DNA of 64,000 nt from Alitta virens (lineage: Eukaryota > Annelida > Polychaeta > Phyllodocida > Nereididae): positions 38,380,253-38,444,252 of the forward strand of contig OW028575.1 in assembly GCA_932294295.1 (NCBI GenBank), read 5' to 3'. The stretch's first letter is position 1. Each line of letters starts with the position of its first letter. The notes beneath the pieces are model-generated. The model was not told where the DNA came from. It did no database searches and was given only the letters and a program-made list of their open reading frames with translations. Below, piece by piece: positions 11,000 to 23,800 of this stretch. A program made the translations under genes and the position numbers.

Positions 11000-13900
11000 T
11001 TTATGCTATAATACAACTATCACAATTATACAACCTTTAAAGTTCAGTTCATTTTATTTTACTAATCATCGCACGTAAAAAATTAAGTATTATATTATTA
11101 CGAATTCAAAACTCATAAAAAAAAATAGTTATAATAACTGTAGTTCTTATTCTTTTATATAGGCCTAGGTTATCTCTAAATTTTATCGATTTAACTTTGT
11201 CTTCAGTGATCCAATATGTCGTTTTATGGATAATTATTATACTTTATATGTTTTGTTGGTAGTTGTTTGTCAGTGGCTGCATTTCATAGATTATTCAAAA
11301 TATAATAAATGTTTGGATTAGATTCTGAAACTGAAACTTATGTAATAACCGTGTCTTGGCAATTTAATCTTTTAATCCTTAAATAAGCTTGTGGACTGTT
11401 TGTGAATATTGTATATGACAGTAATTGCCTTTTGACCTGTCAAGTGTTAAATAATAAAGAAATAATCAGAAATTTTACAGGAATAATAGTCTTGAAATTC
11501 TAAATAATGAGGTATTAAAATCACACAATTTTTCAATTGAAGACGCAAGCTATAGCCACTTGAGGGGGTGTCAAAGGTCAAGCTCACAGGTGACCTTGAA
11601 CTTTCAGATAAAAATAAATCATATCTCCCTTAGTATTAATGGTAAAAACTTGAACAATATATATCAAAATGTATTGAGATATTATATTGATGTTTACCCT
11701 GGGGGTAATTAAAGGTCAAGTTCAAATGCGAAACATTGGGTTATTTTAATAGTTCTCTGGCAGTTTAGCATTCAAAAGTGCTTGTTATCAGGTAATGTAC
11801 TTGCATCCAGTTATCATTTATGACATTTAGGAATAATTACCCACTTTGGGTTATGTGTAATTACCCCCTTTTGGATAAGATGGTATAACTTCAGTCCAAA
11901 TGGTCGGATCTTTACCAAATTTGGTTCATATACTCTTGCGGACACTACCTTTATGTTAGAACATTTTCATGTATCCCATAGGGTAATTTTTTTTATTTCT
12001 GTGGGAGACGTAATATGGATTTTTGGTGAAGCCCAGTATATCCGTGTAACAAGCGGTATAATTATATTCCATTACATGTCATAATTATTACTGACATATG
12101 GCATTTTAAACCGATATCTCAGCATGTCAAACTAAAGTGAAACTTTCAAAGATTAATATTCACATATTTGGCTTCCATTTGATGGGTGCAAACCATTGAT
12201 AGTCAAACTTCAGTTTGACACATTTAGCTTGATGAGAAATATATATAGTCACAACATGGTAGTTGTGGTGGAAAATGGGTGATTACTCAAAGAATACATG
12301 GCTATATTTTAAATTGAATTTCATCATCCAAGCATTTACAAAATAACGTTAACCTTTCAAAATAACGTTTTAACAATTTTAATAAACACTCATGACCACC
12401 TATGTTGTTAGTGTCGGTAAACAAGTCGCTTATTTTGTTGATTTAAGCCTATAAGCCTATTTAATACAGCGTTCATCCCATGTGTTTGCTATCATCGGGG
12501 GCATAGCAAACTGTGAGCACATTGAATTTAAAAAAGAAAAAGAGAAAATAATATTTAAAGCAAAGCAAATAACATTATTAAAGCTATTTGCTCATATGTT
12601 TAACTTCTTTTTTTCCATGAGTATAATAATGACAAAGTGGCAAAAAATGTTTTCAGATCATTGCAAAGACCGAAAACTTCCAAGTTGATTTGTAAAGAGA
12701 GGGGTGATTATGGGCTAGAAAGTTGGGCTTTAACTTTTTGGTAACATTTATATCTATTTTGTGCTTCCCCTTGACATACAGGTAAAAATAAGTAGGCCTA
12801 TATAGAGGCTAGTGATTGGCCACTTTGAATTACGAGTTTTTGTGTGCAGAAATTTCACCGGTTTTAAACATTTGGCAAACTCAATAGGCCTAAATTATTT
12901 CAAACACGCAGTTCAGAACTGTAGGTAGGCCCTCTATATTGTTTGCACAATATAGTTAGACAATAATTGTCCAAGCCAACTATAACCTAAAGACAAAAAT
13001 ATCTTGGCTGATTTTAAACAAACTATTGAGTGGATACCGGGAAACAATTTTTTGTCTGACAAAATTTATATTAATCATGTTTTTCAAATATATAGGGCCT
13101 AGGCCTAATGGTTGATTTTAAGCAACTTATTGAATGGATACTCAATAATTTGCTAAAATAATAAAAATAACTTTTTCCCACCTGTAAAGATTCTGCATCA
13201 ATTCCTGGGCGAAATTCGATCAGTTTTATAAATTTTCCAATTTAAAACGTAAATAAATAATATACAAAAGACGTGTTCAAAGATAGGGAATATCCCCTGC
13301 ACTTCGAAACGCTACAGGGGCGTATCCTGGCGTGATCATAATAAGGAAAGGAGGGTTCACACATGTCAGCATGATATAATATCTAACCCCCTCCAACTTA
13401 ATCCATGGATACGCTACTGCAAAGGGCGCCAACATTTGGCGCGAAAAAAAAAAATCCACAAAATGGAAGTGTGAATTAAAAAATGACCGTTTGTCTCGTG
13501 AAGTCCTGTTGGGAGACGAGATTTCGATAATAGGAGAGGAAGGCAGGGCCAATTCCAGCCTTCCAGGGCCGGATTTGGTGATGAAAAAAAAGCCCGGGGG
13601 GGGGGGGGGGGGCTGAAGAGGCTGCCCGTCGTAGGCCCAAGTCATCAATATTTCCTATTATTCATACTGCAAACTGGCACGTTATTCAGAGCTTGGACTA
13701 ACTCACTGATCAATGTGACATATATAGGATGTAAATATTTCATTCAAAATGTGTCACACATAATGTCTGACTTGGCCAAGTATAGACCTATAGGCCAAAA
13801 AAAAAAATTAGCGGTAACTGCATGCAATATATTAAATTTGCTAATCCGGTGTAATTTTCTGGATATATATAGCATTGGCTAGTGTTTTTATTTATACCGT

Positions 13901-14220
13901 GACTTAAAATAAATTATAGCCGTTTTGGGGAATACCATAAAAATCCGTTTTTGGCTTTGGCCGTTTTCCATCCAAGCGTACCCTGTACACCCCTTCAAAG
14001 AAGTGGGGCGGCCTGCCCTGACGTAATGACGCCCTAATCAAGCCTTGCGCACTGGGCTGCCGTTCATTAGTCCAAGATTAGTCCAGGAGCTTCCATGACA
14101 GTAAGTTTTTTTAATATATAATATCTTGTGGTGTAGTTATTAGTTTGTGTGATAATATTTGAATATTTTGTTAGATTTTTTTTGTTGTGTCTTGTATTGT
14201 ATTGTACGGTGATATTTTTA
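11000..14220. other. Non-coding, no gene recognised
   Basis: AT-rich. It includes a short GGTCAAAG / GTGACCTTGAAC region near 11,567-11,600 of the kind often seen as dispersed repeats in marine invertebrates, and a 17-G run at about 13,596-13,612. The 123-codon minus frame at 13,277-13,648 runs across that G tract and encodes a proline run; it is treated as spurious. Confidence 0.5.
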
Positions 14221-14230
14221 ATAACACATG

Positions 14231-14362
14231 CCATAACGGAGCTACTATCGAAAGGGCGGGCATTTTCGACACTTAAATTAGTTTGTTAAAAAATTTTTTT
14301 TTTAACATTTTAATGCGAGTGTCGAAAATACCCGCAATGTCGATAATACCCTCCGTTACGGT
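14231..14362. repeat. Long hairpin (inverted repeat, about 44-bp arms)
   Basis: The left arm starts CCATAACGGAG and contains CATTTTCGACACT (14231-14274). The right arm contains AGTGTCGAAAATA and ends CTCCGTTACGG (about 14316-14362). The A/T-rich loop is about 40 bp. Likely a MITE or its remnant. It directly adjoins the TCTCGTT palindrome cluster. Confidence 0.75.
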
Positions 14363-14364
14363 AG

Positions 14365-14436
14365 TATCTCGTTCTAACGAGATACTATCTCGTTCTATCG
14401 AGATAAAATTTCGTTCTAACGAGAACATAGCTATCG
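14365..14436. repeat. Cluster of TATCTCGTTCTAACGAGATA palindromes
   Basis: Three or four consecutive copies of a 20-22-bp perfect or near-perfect palindrome whose arms are ATCTCGTT and AACGAGAT. The same palindrome family reappears at 16,690-16,807 just before the macrosatellite. Confidence 0.85.
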
Positions 14437-14570
14437 TTCTTCTGGACGTTGAAGCTCAATATTTTTTTAGGATTTTTAACAATGAACCGAATAAACTACA
14501 GCATGTATCTGTACGTTCATTCCTCTAATATAGAAAGAGATGCTAAAATATCCTTGATCAGTTTGGCTTA

Positions 14571-14795
14571 GTTCGATAGATGGATAGATAGATAGATTTA
14601 TGCTGGTCTATGGCCAATGATCTATAGCCATGGATAGCCATACATAGCCGTAGCATACATAGCGATAGATAGGTAGGTAGATAGCCATAGATAGCCATAG
14701 CCATAGATCCATAGCCATAGATAGCCATAGCCATAGATAGCTAGTCATAGATATAGCCTATCTATGGCTATCTATCTATGGCTATCTATCTATCT
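14571..14795. repeat. GATA / ATAGCCATAG minisatellite with snap-back end
   Basis: A GATA microsatellite passes into irregular copies of ATAGCCATAG. From about 14,755 the complementary strand (CTATCTATGGC) appears, so the tract can fold back on itself. Confidence 0.85.
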
Positions 14796-15040
14796 TAGCT
14801 CAACAGTGTGGATGACCGGCCTTTCCGTGGCATACACATCAGTGTTTTACATGCATGCATAATTGCATCGGTTAATTATAAGTTAATATTGTAAAAACGG
14901 TGGAGGGAGTCCAAGCTGAGGTCAATAAAATTCCAATGGATTGTTGTTTAATGATAGGCTGACCTTTGATCCAACTCGACAGGAAAAAAATTATTTCTTA
15001 TTTCTTTTTTGTCTTATAGGTCAACACACATAATTTACAC

Positions 15041-15135
15041 TACTTGGTGTCTATGCCGTGGCATATAAAAGACCCCACCAATGTGGTAAATGTGTAACAT
15101 GGTGTGGACTCCAAGCTTTATCATCCCATTGTTAC
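15041..15135 (+). mobile_element. Truncated copy of the left-end SINE body
   Basis: Shares GGTGTCTATGC, TAAATGTGT and ACATGGTGTGGACTCCAAG with the minus-strand reading of 245-370 but lacks the tRNA-like head. That fits a 5'-truncated SINE copy. The right limit is approximate. Confidence 0.65.
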
Positions 15136-16332
15136 GTCAGCCTACGTCAGTTGTTTATACTGAATAACACAAAGTGTTATTGCACTAAAACAGGCCTGTA
15201 CTTTCTAGCCTATATCTCGACAACGGGGCATTGTATCTCAATGTACGAGTGCTCATATTTTAGAGCTCACTTAGACAAAGAAAACGAGCTATCGTATGCA
15301 TGCGTACATCCAGCCGTTCTTTAGATATCACAGTTTCTGTTACTGTTACCTATCTAAGTAAGTGTTTCACAGCTTTTGTTACATGGCTCATTGATGCCAT
15401 GCATTTCCTTACTTCCACATAGTCATCTGTACTGACAATATCTATTCGTTAGCAGAGCAAGCAATAAGGTATATTTAGTAATGTTTAACTTAATATGAGC
15501 AAAGCGCAGCTCACTTCCCGTAGACGATAGGCTACACAGTGGACAAGCCAACCGGAACTGGTTAAAAATTGATTTCACTTATTATCGCTGTTTCAAAAAT
15601 ACATGTAATCCTATGGAAGATCAAATTATTATCGTTTTTTTTTTGCCAAATGGTCCAGAACGAGACTACGTCATCATGTCATAACAACATCGTCGGTTCA
15701 AAAGTTGCGATGTCCATAATTTCGTAACGAATACACATCCAGCTTGAACTTGGGAGAAAACTTGTTTCTCTAACTGTAAAAATTCTAACTGTGACTAGAA
15801 ATAGCGTTTATTTAGAAGGGGAACTCACCAGCTATGAATAACAAATCATCTTGAATCGATCAAGCTCTCGCCAACGACATTGTTGCGATGACGTTTTATC
15901 ACACCAGGGGGCAGTTGTAAGCGAACGCAGCGCCCCTGGTTGCTGAGAAACGCATTACAATTATCTGACTTCCTTTGCCTCAAAAATTGTTATCTATTGT
16001 CCGATTTTGAAAATTTAAAAACCTACATGAAGTCTAATTAATAGTTGAGAATAACTAATGGGCCAATATTTCTGTTGGATGCAAAATTCTCCTCCAGAAA
16101 TATTCAGGGCATACTAAATTTGTGTGTTAACTAATGATTTTATCAGACATTATTACTAAAAATAAATCTTACATTGAGAGAAAATCCAGACTAAAACATT
16201 GGAAACACACTGGGTATGATGGCATAAAAAACGAATACTTAAATTATTTATTGTAAATTAAGACTAAATTGTTGTGCAAAAGTGGGCATGTGTAATGGTA
16301 AAAAATATCATAAGACAAGAAGGCAGCATTTG

Positions 16333-16365
<33 letters not shown>

Positions 16366-16670
16366 TTGAATGTGCTAAATCTGGAGACACAGTAACTTTA
16401 AGTTGACATAAATATACATATAATATAGCTTCGCTCACTCCTGGCATTGACAGCTACATATTATCATTATAGTCTATATTATAATAGCTTCGTTCGAGTG
16501 ACATTTCGTGCAACAGCATTTTGCTTTATATTGCAGTGTCATGGTTTATATGGTTTATACAGTTTATGAGAGAAAGACGATAAATCAGTGAACATTACAT
16601 CTTGTTCTGTCTGCAATAATATTCCAACTCTATACAGCTACAGCTGTAACAAAACAGTTATTTTTTCTTT
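15136..16670. other. Non-coding; one TA microsatellite and a CTCF-like pair
   Basis: No supported gene. It contains a TA dinucleotide run at about 16,332-16,360 and an inverted pair of GC-rich motifs at 15,902-15,943 (listed separately). Otherwise AT-rich unique-looking sequence. Confidence 0.5.
15902..15943. promoter_or_regulatory. Convergent pair of CTCF-core-like motifs
   Basis: CACCAGGGGGCAG (15,902-15,914, plus) and GCAGCGCCCCTGGTTGC (15,927-15,943; minus reading GCAACCAGGGGCGCTGC) both resemble the bilaterian CTCF core CCANNAGGGGGCGC and face each other 12 bp apart. The same bases can form a short hairpin, so an element end is an alternative explanation. Sequence resemblance only. Confidence 0.3.
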
Positions 16671-16689
16671 AGAATGATTCACTTTCTCA

Positions 16690-16807
16690 TTAGAACGATT
16701 GAATTTATTGTTAGGAGATATTATCTCGTTAGAACGAGATGTTATCTTGTTAGAACGAGATGCTATCTCATAAGAACGAGATGTTATCTCTTAAGAATGA
16801 GATATAG
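16690..16807. repeat. Second cluster of ATCTCGTT/AACGAGAT palindromes
   Basis: At least four consecutive 20-22-bp palindromes of the type ATCTCGTTAGAACGAGAT separated by 3-4 bp. Same family as 14,365-14,436. The cluster ends about 80 bp before the acceptor-like site that opens the first minisatellite block. Confidence 0.85.
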
Positions 16808-16884
16808 AAAAAAATCCCATGTCCCCTCCCAGCCACCGTATTATTGTATGCATGCATGTCTAATCTTTTGCTTTTTATTTGCAG

Positions 16885-17110
16885 TTAGTCATCGCAGGCG
16901 GACCACCAGCAGGACGATGCAGACCACCAGCAGGACGATGCAGACCACCAGCAGGACGATGCAGACCACCAGCAGGACGATGCAGACCACCAGCAGGACG
17001 ATGCAGACCACCAGCAGGACGATGCAGACCACCAGCGGGACGATGCAGACCACCAGCGGGACGATGCAGACCACCAGCAGGACGATGCAGACCACCAGCA
17101 GGACGAGATG
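16885..17110 (+). repeat. 21-bp minisatellite in exon-like slot (left edge)
   Basis: After a good 3' splice acceptor sequence (TTTTATTTGCAG, ending at about 16,884) come about ten copies of a 21-bp unit (CAGGACGATGCAG plus ACCACCAG). Because 21 is a multiple of three, all plus frames stay open (for example repeats of PPAGRCR or DHQQDDA). The block ends GATTCTGAGTTTTTCTTAT, matching the sequence that follows the 26-bp blocks in the macrosatellite. It therefore sits at the homologous position of an older, diverged unit. No evidence that any frame is a real protein. Confidence 0.8.
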
Positions 17111-17540
17111 ACGAGGATTCTGAGTTTTTCTTATATTTACGGTTTCTTATATTTTGGATTATTGGGTAAATTGGGTAATTGGGTATTTAATTTAGTGTCG
17201 GTATGATATTATAGTGTGTTTAGGATAGGTCTCTGGAAGCTTGCCGGACAAAGCTGATTTTGGTCTGAGACTGGGGCCGCGGAATCAGGCTGACTTTGGC
17301 TAGTCTGTCTTGTTCTCTGGGGGCGCATTAGGCTTAGCATACTAGTGGGTAAAGGAATAAGGAAAATATCTTTAAGTTGGATTGGTAGAATACTATTAAG
17401 TAGAAATAATAATTTAATTAAGTTTGAATTTAGAATAGTTGATATAGGATAGTTTTCGTGTCTGTTTTTATGTATGTTGCTGTATGTTGTGTTTGTTGTT
17501 GTCATGAATAATTCTCTTTTAGTTTTTTGTTTTTTTCCCC
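17111..17540 (+). repeat. Diverged first unit of the macrosatellite
   Basis: Aligns with the standard array unit but with many substitutions and extra bases. It contains a longer version of the GC-rich insert (CTTGCCGGACAAAGCTGATTT and GGGGCCGCGG) that only some downstream units keep. Edge units of tandem arrays commonly escape homogenisation, so this probably preserves an older state. Confidence 0.8.
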
Positions 17541-17544
17541 AGGA

Positions 17545-17860
17545 TTAGGCAGACCGGACTACACGCAGACTTCGAGATACGGGACTACACGCGGACTTCG
17601 AGATACGGGACTACACGCGGACTTCGAGATATGGGACTACACGCGGACTTCGAGATACGGGACTACACGCGGACTTCGAGATACGGGACTACACGCGGAC
17701 TTCGAGATACGGGACTACACGCGGACTTCGAGATACGGGACTACACGCGGACTTCGAGATACGGGACTACACGCGGACTTCGAGATACGGGACTACACGC
17801 GGACTTCGAGATACGGGACTACACGCGGACTTCGAGATAGGGACTACACGCGGACTCATG
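17545..17860 (+). repeat. 26-bp minisatellite, longest block (about 12 copies)
   Basis: Unit starts GGACTACACGCGG and ends CTTCGAGATACG. It contains four CpGs per 26 bp in an otherwise CpG-poor region. Because 26 is not a multiple of three, translation cycles through three frames (78-bp protein period), giving false open frames with repeats such as DYTRTSRYGTTRGL. Later units hold only 2-5 copies. Confidence 0.9.
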
Positions 17861-20800
17861 AGTTTTCTTATATTTTGGGTTTTTTATAGTTTCCATGGGT
17901 AATTAGGTATTTATAGCGTGCATAGGAAAACTGGCGAGCTGGCTAACTTTGGTTAATCTGTCTTGTTTTCTGGGGACCATTTAGGCTTAGCTCTACTAGT
18001 GGGTAAAGGAATAAGGGAAATATATTTTAAGTTGGATTGGTAGAATAGTGAAAAGTAGAAATATTAATTTTATTAAGTCTGAATTTAGAATAGTTGATAT
18101 AGGATAGTTTTTGTGTCTGTTTTTATGTATGTTGCTGTATGTTATGTTTGTTGTTGTCATGAATAATTCTCTTTTAGTTTTTTGTTTTTTTCCACAGGAT
18201 TAGGCGGACCGGACTACACGCGGACTTCGAGATACGGGACTACACGCGGACTTCGAGATACGGGACTACACACGGCCTTCGAGATACGGGACTACACGCG
18301 GACTCATGAGTTTTCTTATATTTTGGGTTTTTTATAGTTTCCATGGGTAATTAGGTATTTATAGCGTGCATAGGAAAACTGGCGAGCTGGCTAACTTTGG
18401 TTAATCTGTCTTGTTTTCTGGGGACCATTTAGGCTTAGCTCTACTAGTGGGTAAAGGAATAAGGGAAATATATTTTAAGTTGGATTGGTAGAATAGTGAA
18501 AAGTAGAAATATTAATTTTATTAAGTCTGAATTTAGAATAGTTGATATAGGATAGTTTTTGTGTCTGTTTTTATGTATGTTGCTGTATGTTATGTTTGTT
18601 GTTGTCATGAATAATTCTCTTTTAGTTTTTTGTTTTTTTCCACAGGATTAGGCGGACCGGACTACACGCGGACTTCGAGATACGGGACTACACGCGGACT
18701 TCGAGATACGGGACTACACACGGACTTCGAGATACGGGAGTACACGCGGACTCATGAGTTTTCTTATATTTTGGGTTTTTTATAGTTTCCATGGGTAATT
18801 AGGTATTTATAGCGTGCATAGGAAAACTGGCGAGCTGGCTAACTTTGGTTAATCTGTCTTGTTTTCTGGGGACCATTTAGGCTTAGCTCTACTAGTGGGT
18901 AAAGGAATAAGGGAAATATATTTTAAGTTGGAATGGTAGAATAGTGAAAAGTAGAAATATTAATTTTATTAAGTCTGAATTTAGAATAGTTGATATAGGA
19001 TAGTTTTTGTGTCTGTTTTTATGTATGTTGCTGTATGTTATGTTTGTTGTTGTCATGAATAATTCTCTTTTAGTTTTTTGTTTTTTTCCCCAGGATTAGG
19101 CGGACCGGACTACACGCGGACTTCGAGATACGGGACTACACGCGGACTTTGAGATACGGGACTACACACGGACTTCGAGATACGGGACTACACGCGGACT
19201 CATGAGTTTTCTTATATTTTGGGTTTTTTATAGTTTCCATGGGTAATTAGGTATTTATAGCGTGCATAGGAAAACTGGCGAGCTGGCTAACTTTGGTTAA
19301 TCTGTCTTGTTTTCTGGGGACCATTTAGGCTTAGCTCTACTAGTGGGTAAAGGAATAAGGGAAATATATTTTAAGTTGGAATGGTAGAATAGTGAAAAGT
19401 AGAAATATTAATTTTATTAAGTCTGAATTTAGAATAGTTGATATAGGATAGTTTTTGTGTCTGTTTTTATGTATGTTGCTGTATGTTATGTTTGTTGTTG
19501 TCATGAATAATTCTCTTTTAGTTTTTTGTTTTTTTCCCCAGGATTAGGCGGACCGGACTACACGCGGACTTCGAGATACGGGACTACACGCGGACTCATG
19601 AGTTTTCTTATATTTTGGGTTTTTTATAGTTTCCATGGGTAATTAGGTACTTATAGCGTGCATAGGAAAACTGGCGAGCTGGCTAACTTTGGTTAATCAG
19701 TCTTGTTTTCTGGGGACCATTTAGGCTTAGCTCTACTAGTGGGTAAAGGAATGAGGGAAATATATTTTAAGTTGGATTGGTAGAATAGTGAAAAGTAGAA
19801 ATATTAATTTTATTAAGTCTGAATTTAGAATAGTTGATATAGGATAGTTTTTGTGTCTGTTTTTATGTATGTTGCTGTATGTTATGTTTGTTGTTGTCAT
19901 GAATAATTCTCTTTTAGTTTTTTGTTTTTTTCCCCAGGATTAGGCGGACCGGACTACACGCGGACTTCGAGATACGGGACTACACGCGGACTCATGAGTT
20001 TTCTTATATTTTGGGTTTTTTATAGTTTCCATGGGTAATTAGGTATTTATAGCGTGCATAGGGAAACTGGCGAGCTTGCTGGAAAAAATTAATTTTGGTC
20101 CGGGGCTGGGCTGCCCCCTAGCGTCTGGCTAACTTTGGTTAATCTGTCTTGTTTTCTGGGGACCATTTAGGCTTAGCTCTACTAGTGGGTAAAGGAATAA
20201 AGGAAATATATGTTAAGTTAGATTAGTAGAATAGTGAAAAGTAGAAATATTAATTTTATTAAGTCTGAATTTAGAATAGTTGATATAGGCTAGTTTTTGT
20301 GTCTGTTTTTATGTATGTTGCTGTATGTTATGTTTGTTGTTGTCATGAATAATTCTCATTTAGTTTTTTTTTTTTTTCCCCAGGATTAGGCGGACCGGAC
20401 TACACGCGGACTTCGAGATACGGGACTACACGCGGACTCATGAGTTTTCTTATATTTTGGGTTTTTTATAGTTTCCATGGGTAATTAGGTATTTATAGCG
20501 TGCATAGGAAAACTGGCGAGCTGGCTAACTTTGGTTAATCTGTCTTGTTTTCTGGGGACCATTTAGGCTTAGCTCTACTAGTGGGTAAAGGAATAAGGGA
20601 AATATATTTTAAGTTGGATTGGTAGAATAGTGAAAAGTAGAAATATTAATTTTATTAAGTCTGAATTTAGAATAGTTGATATAGGATAGTTTTTTGTGTC
20701 TGTTTTTATGTATGTTGCTGTATGTTATGTTTGTTGTTGTCATGAATAATTCTCTTTTAGTTTTTGGTTTTTTTCCCCAGGATTAGGCGGACCGGACTAC

Positions 20801-23800
20801 ACACGGACTTCCAGATACGGGACTACACGCGGACTCATGAGTTTTCTTATATTTTGGGTTTTTTATAGTTTCCATGGGTAATTAGGTATTTATAGCGTGC
20901 ATAGGGAAACTGGCGAGCTTGCTGGAAAAGTCAATTTTGGTCCGGGGCTGGGCAGCCCCCTAGCCTCTGGCTAACTTTGGTTAATCTGTCTTGTTTTCTG
21001 GGGACCATTTAGGCTTAGCTCTACTAGTGGGTAAAGGAATAAGGGAAATATATTTTAAGTTGGATTGGTAGAATAGTGAAAAGTAGAAATATTAATTTTA
21101 TTAAGTCTGAATTTAGAATAGTTGATATAGGATAGTTTTTGTGTCTGTTTTTATGTATGTTGCTGTATGTTATGTTTGTTGTTGTCATGAATAATTCTCT
21201 TTTAGTTTTTTGTTTTTTTCCCCAGGATTAGGCGGACCGGACTACACGCGGACTTCGAGATACGGGACTACACGCGAACTCATGAGTTTTCTTATATTTT
21301 GGGTTTTTTATAGTTTCCATGGGTAATTAGGTATTTATAGCGTGCATAGGGAAACTGGCGAGCTTGCTGGAAAAGTCAATTTTGGTCCGGGGCTGGGCGG
21401 CCCCCTAGCCTCTGGCTAACTTTGGTTAATCTGTCTTGTTTTCTGGGGACCATTTAGGCTTAGCTCTACTAGTGGGTAAAGGAATAAGGGAAATATATTT
21501 TAAGTTGGATTGGTAGAATAGTGAAAGGTAGTAATATTAATTTTATTAAGTCTGAATTTAGAATAGTTGATATAGGATAGTTTTTGTGTCTGTTTTTATG
21601 TATGTTGCTGTATGTTATGTTTGTTGTTGTCATGAATAATTCTCTTTTAGTTTTTTGTTTTTTTCCCCAGGATTAGGCGGACCGGACTACACGCGGACTT
21701 CGAGATACGGGACTACACGCGGACTCATGAGTTTTCTTATATTTTGGGTTTTTTATAGTTTCCATGGGTAATTAGGTATTTATAGCGTGCATAGGGAAAC
21801 TGGCGAGCTTGCTGGAAAAGTCAATTTTGGTCCGGGGCTGGGCGGCCCCCTAGCCTCTGGCTAACTTTGGTTAATCTGTCTTGTTTTCTGGGGACCATTT
21901 AGGCTTAGCTCTACTAGTGGGTAAAGGAATAAGGGAAATATATTTTAAGTTGGATTGGTAGAATAGTGAAAAGTAGAAATATTAATTTTATTAAGTCTGA
22001 ATTTAGAATAGTTGATATAGGATAGTTTTTGTGTCTGTTTTTATGTATGTTGCTGTATGTTATGTTTGTTGTTGTCATGAATAATTCTCTTTTAGTTTTT
22101 TGTTTTTTTCCACAGGATTAGGCGGACCGGACTACACGCGGACTTCGAGATACGGGACTACACGCGGACTTCGAGATACGGGACTACACGCAGACTTCGA
22201 GATACGGGACTACACGCGGACTCATGAGTTTTCTTATATTTTGGGTTTTTTATAGTTTCCATGGGTAATTAGGTATTTATAGCGTGCATAGGAAAACTGG
22301 CGAGGTGGCTAACTTTGGTTAATCTGTCTTGTTTTCTGGGGACCATTTAGGCTTAGCTCTACTAGTGGGTAAAGGAATAAGGGAAATATATTTTAAGTTG
22401 GATTGGTAGAATAGTGAAAAGTAGAAATATTAATTTTATTAAGTCTGAATTTAGAATAGTTGATATAGGATAGTTTTTGTGTCTGTTTTTATGTATGTTG
22501 CTGTATGTTATGTTTGTTGTTGTCATGAATAATTCTCTTTTAGTTTTTTGTTTTTTTCCACAGGATTAGGCGGACCGGACTACACGCGGACTTCGAGATA
22601 CGGGACTACAAGCGGACTTTGAGATACGGGACTACACGCGGACTCATGAGTTTTCTTATATTTTGGGTTTTTTATAGTTTCCATGGGTAATTAGGTATTT
22701 ATAGCATGCATAGGGAAACTGGCGAGCTTGCTGGAAAAATCAATTTTGGTCCGGGGCTGGGCGGCCCCCTAGCCTCTGGCTAACTTTGGTTAATCTGTCT
22801 TGTTTTCTGGGGACCATTTAGGCTTAGCTCTACTAGTGGGTAAAGGAATAAGGGAAATATATATTAAGTTGGATTGGTAGAATAGTGAAAAGTAGAAATA
22901 TTAATTTTATTAAGTCTGAATTTAGAATAGTTGATATAGGGTAGTTTTTGTGTCTGTTTTTATGTATGTTGCTGTATGTTATGTTTGTTGTTGTCATGAA
23001 TAATTCTCTTTTAGTTTTTGGTTTTTTTCCCCAGGATTAGGCGGACCGGACTACACGCGGACTTCCAGATACGGGACTACACGCGGACTCATGAGTTTTC
23101 TTATATTTTGGGTTTTTTATAGTTTCCATGGGTAATTAGGTATTTATAGCGTGCATAGGGAAACTGGCGAGCTTGCTGGAAAAATCAATTTTGGTCCGGG
23201 GCTGGGCGGCCCCCTAGCCTCTGGCTAACTTTGGTTAATCTGTCTTGTTTTCTGGGGACCATTTAGGCTTAGCTCTACTAGTGGGTAAAGGAATAAGGGA
23301 AATATATTTTAAGTTGGATTGGTAGAATAGTGAAAAGTAGAAATATTAATTTTATTAAGTCTGAATTTAGAATAGTTGATATAGGATAGTTTTTGTGTCT
23401 GTTTTTATGTATGTTGCTGTATGTTATGTTTGTTGTTGTCATGAATAATTCTCTTTTAGTTTTTTGTTTTTTTCCACAGGATTAGGCGGACCGGACTACA
23501 CGCGGACTTCGAGATACGGGACTACACGCGGACTTCGAGATACGGGACTACACGCAGACTTCGAGATACGGGACTACACGCGGACTCATGAGTTTTCTTA
23601 TATTTTGGGTTTTTTATAGTTTCCATGGGTAATTAGGTATTTATAGCGTGCATAGGAAAACTGGCGAGGTGGCTAACTTTGGTTAATCTGTCTTGTTTTC
23701 TGGGGACCATTTAGGCTTAGCTCTACTAGTGGGTAAAGGAATAAGGGAAATATATTTTAAGTTGGATTGGTAGAATAGTGAAAAGTAGAAATATTAATTT

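Noticed and set aside
13277..13648. 123-residue minus-strand protein with a proline run
   Set aside because: The prolines come from the poly-G tract; no domain, no splice context, and the sequence resembles dispersed repeat DNA.
16674..17169. Repeat protein encoded by the 21-bp minisatellite
   Set aside because: All frames stay open because 21 is a multiple of three; no start context, no conserved flanking coding sequence, and the block matches the non-coding slot of the macrosatellite.
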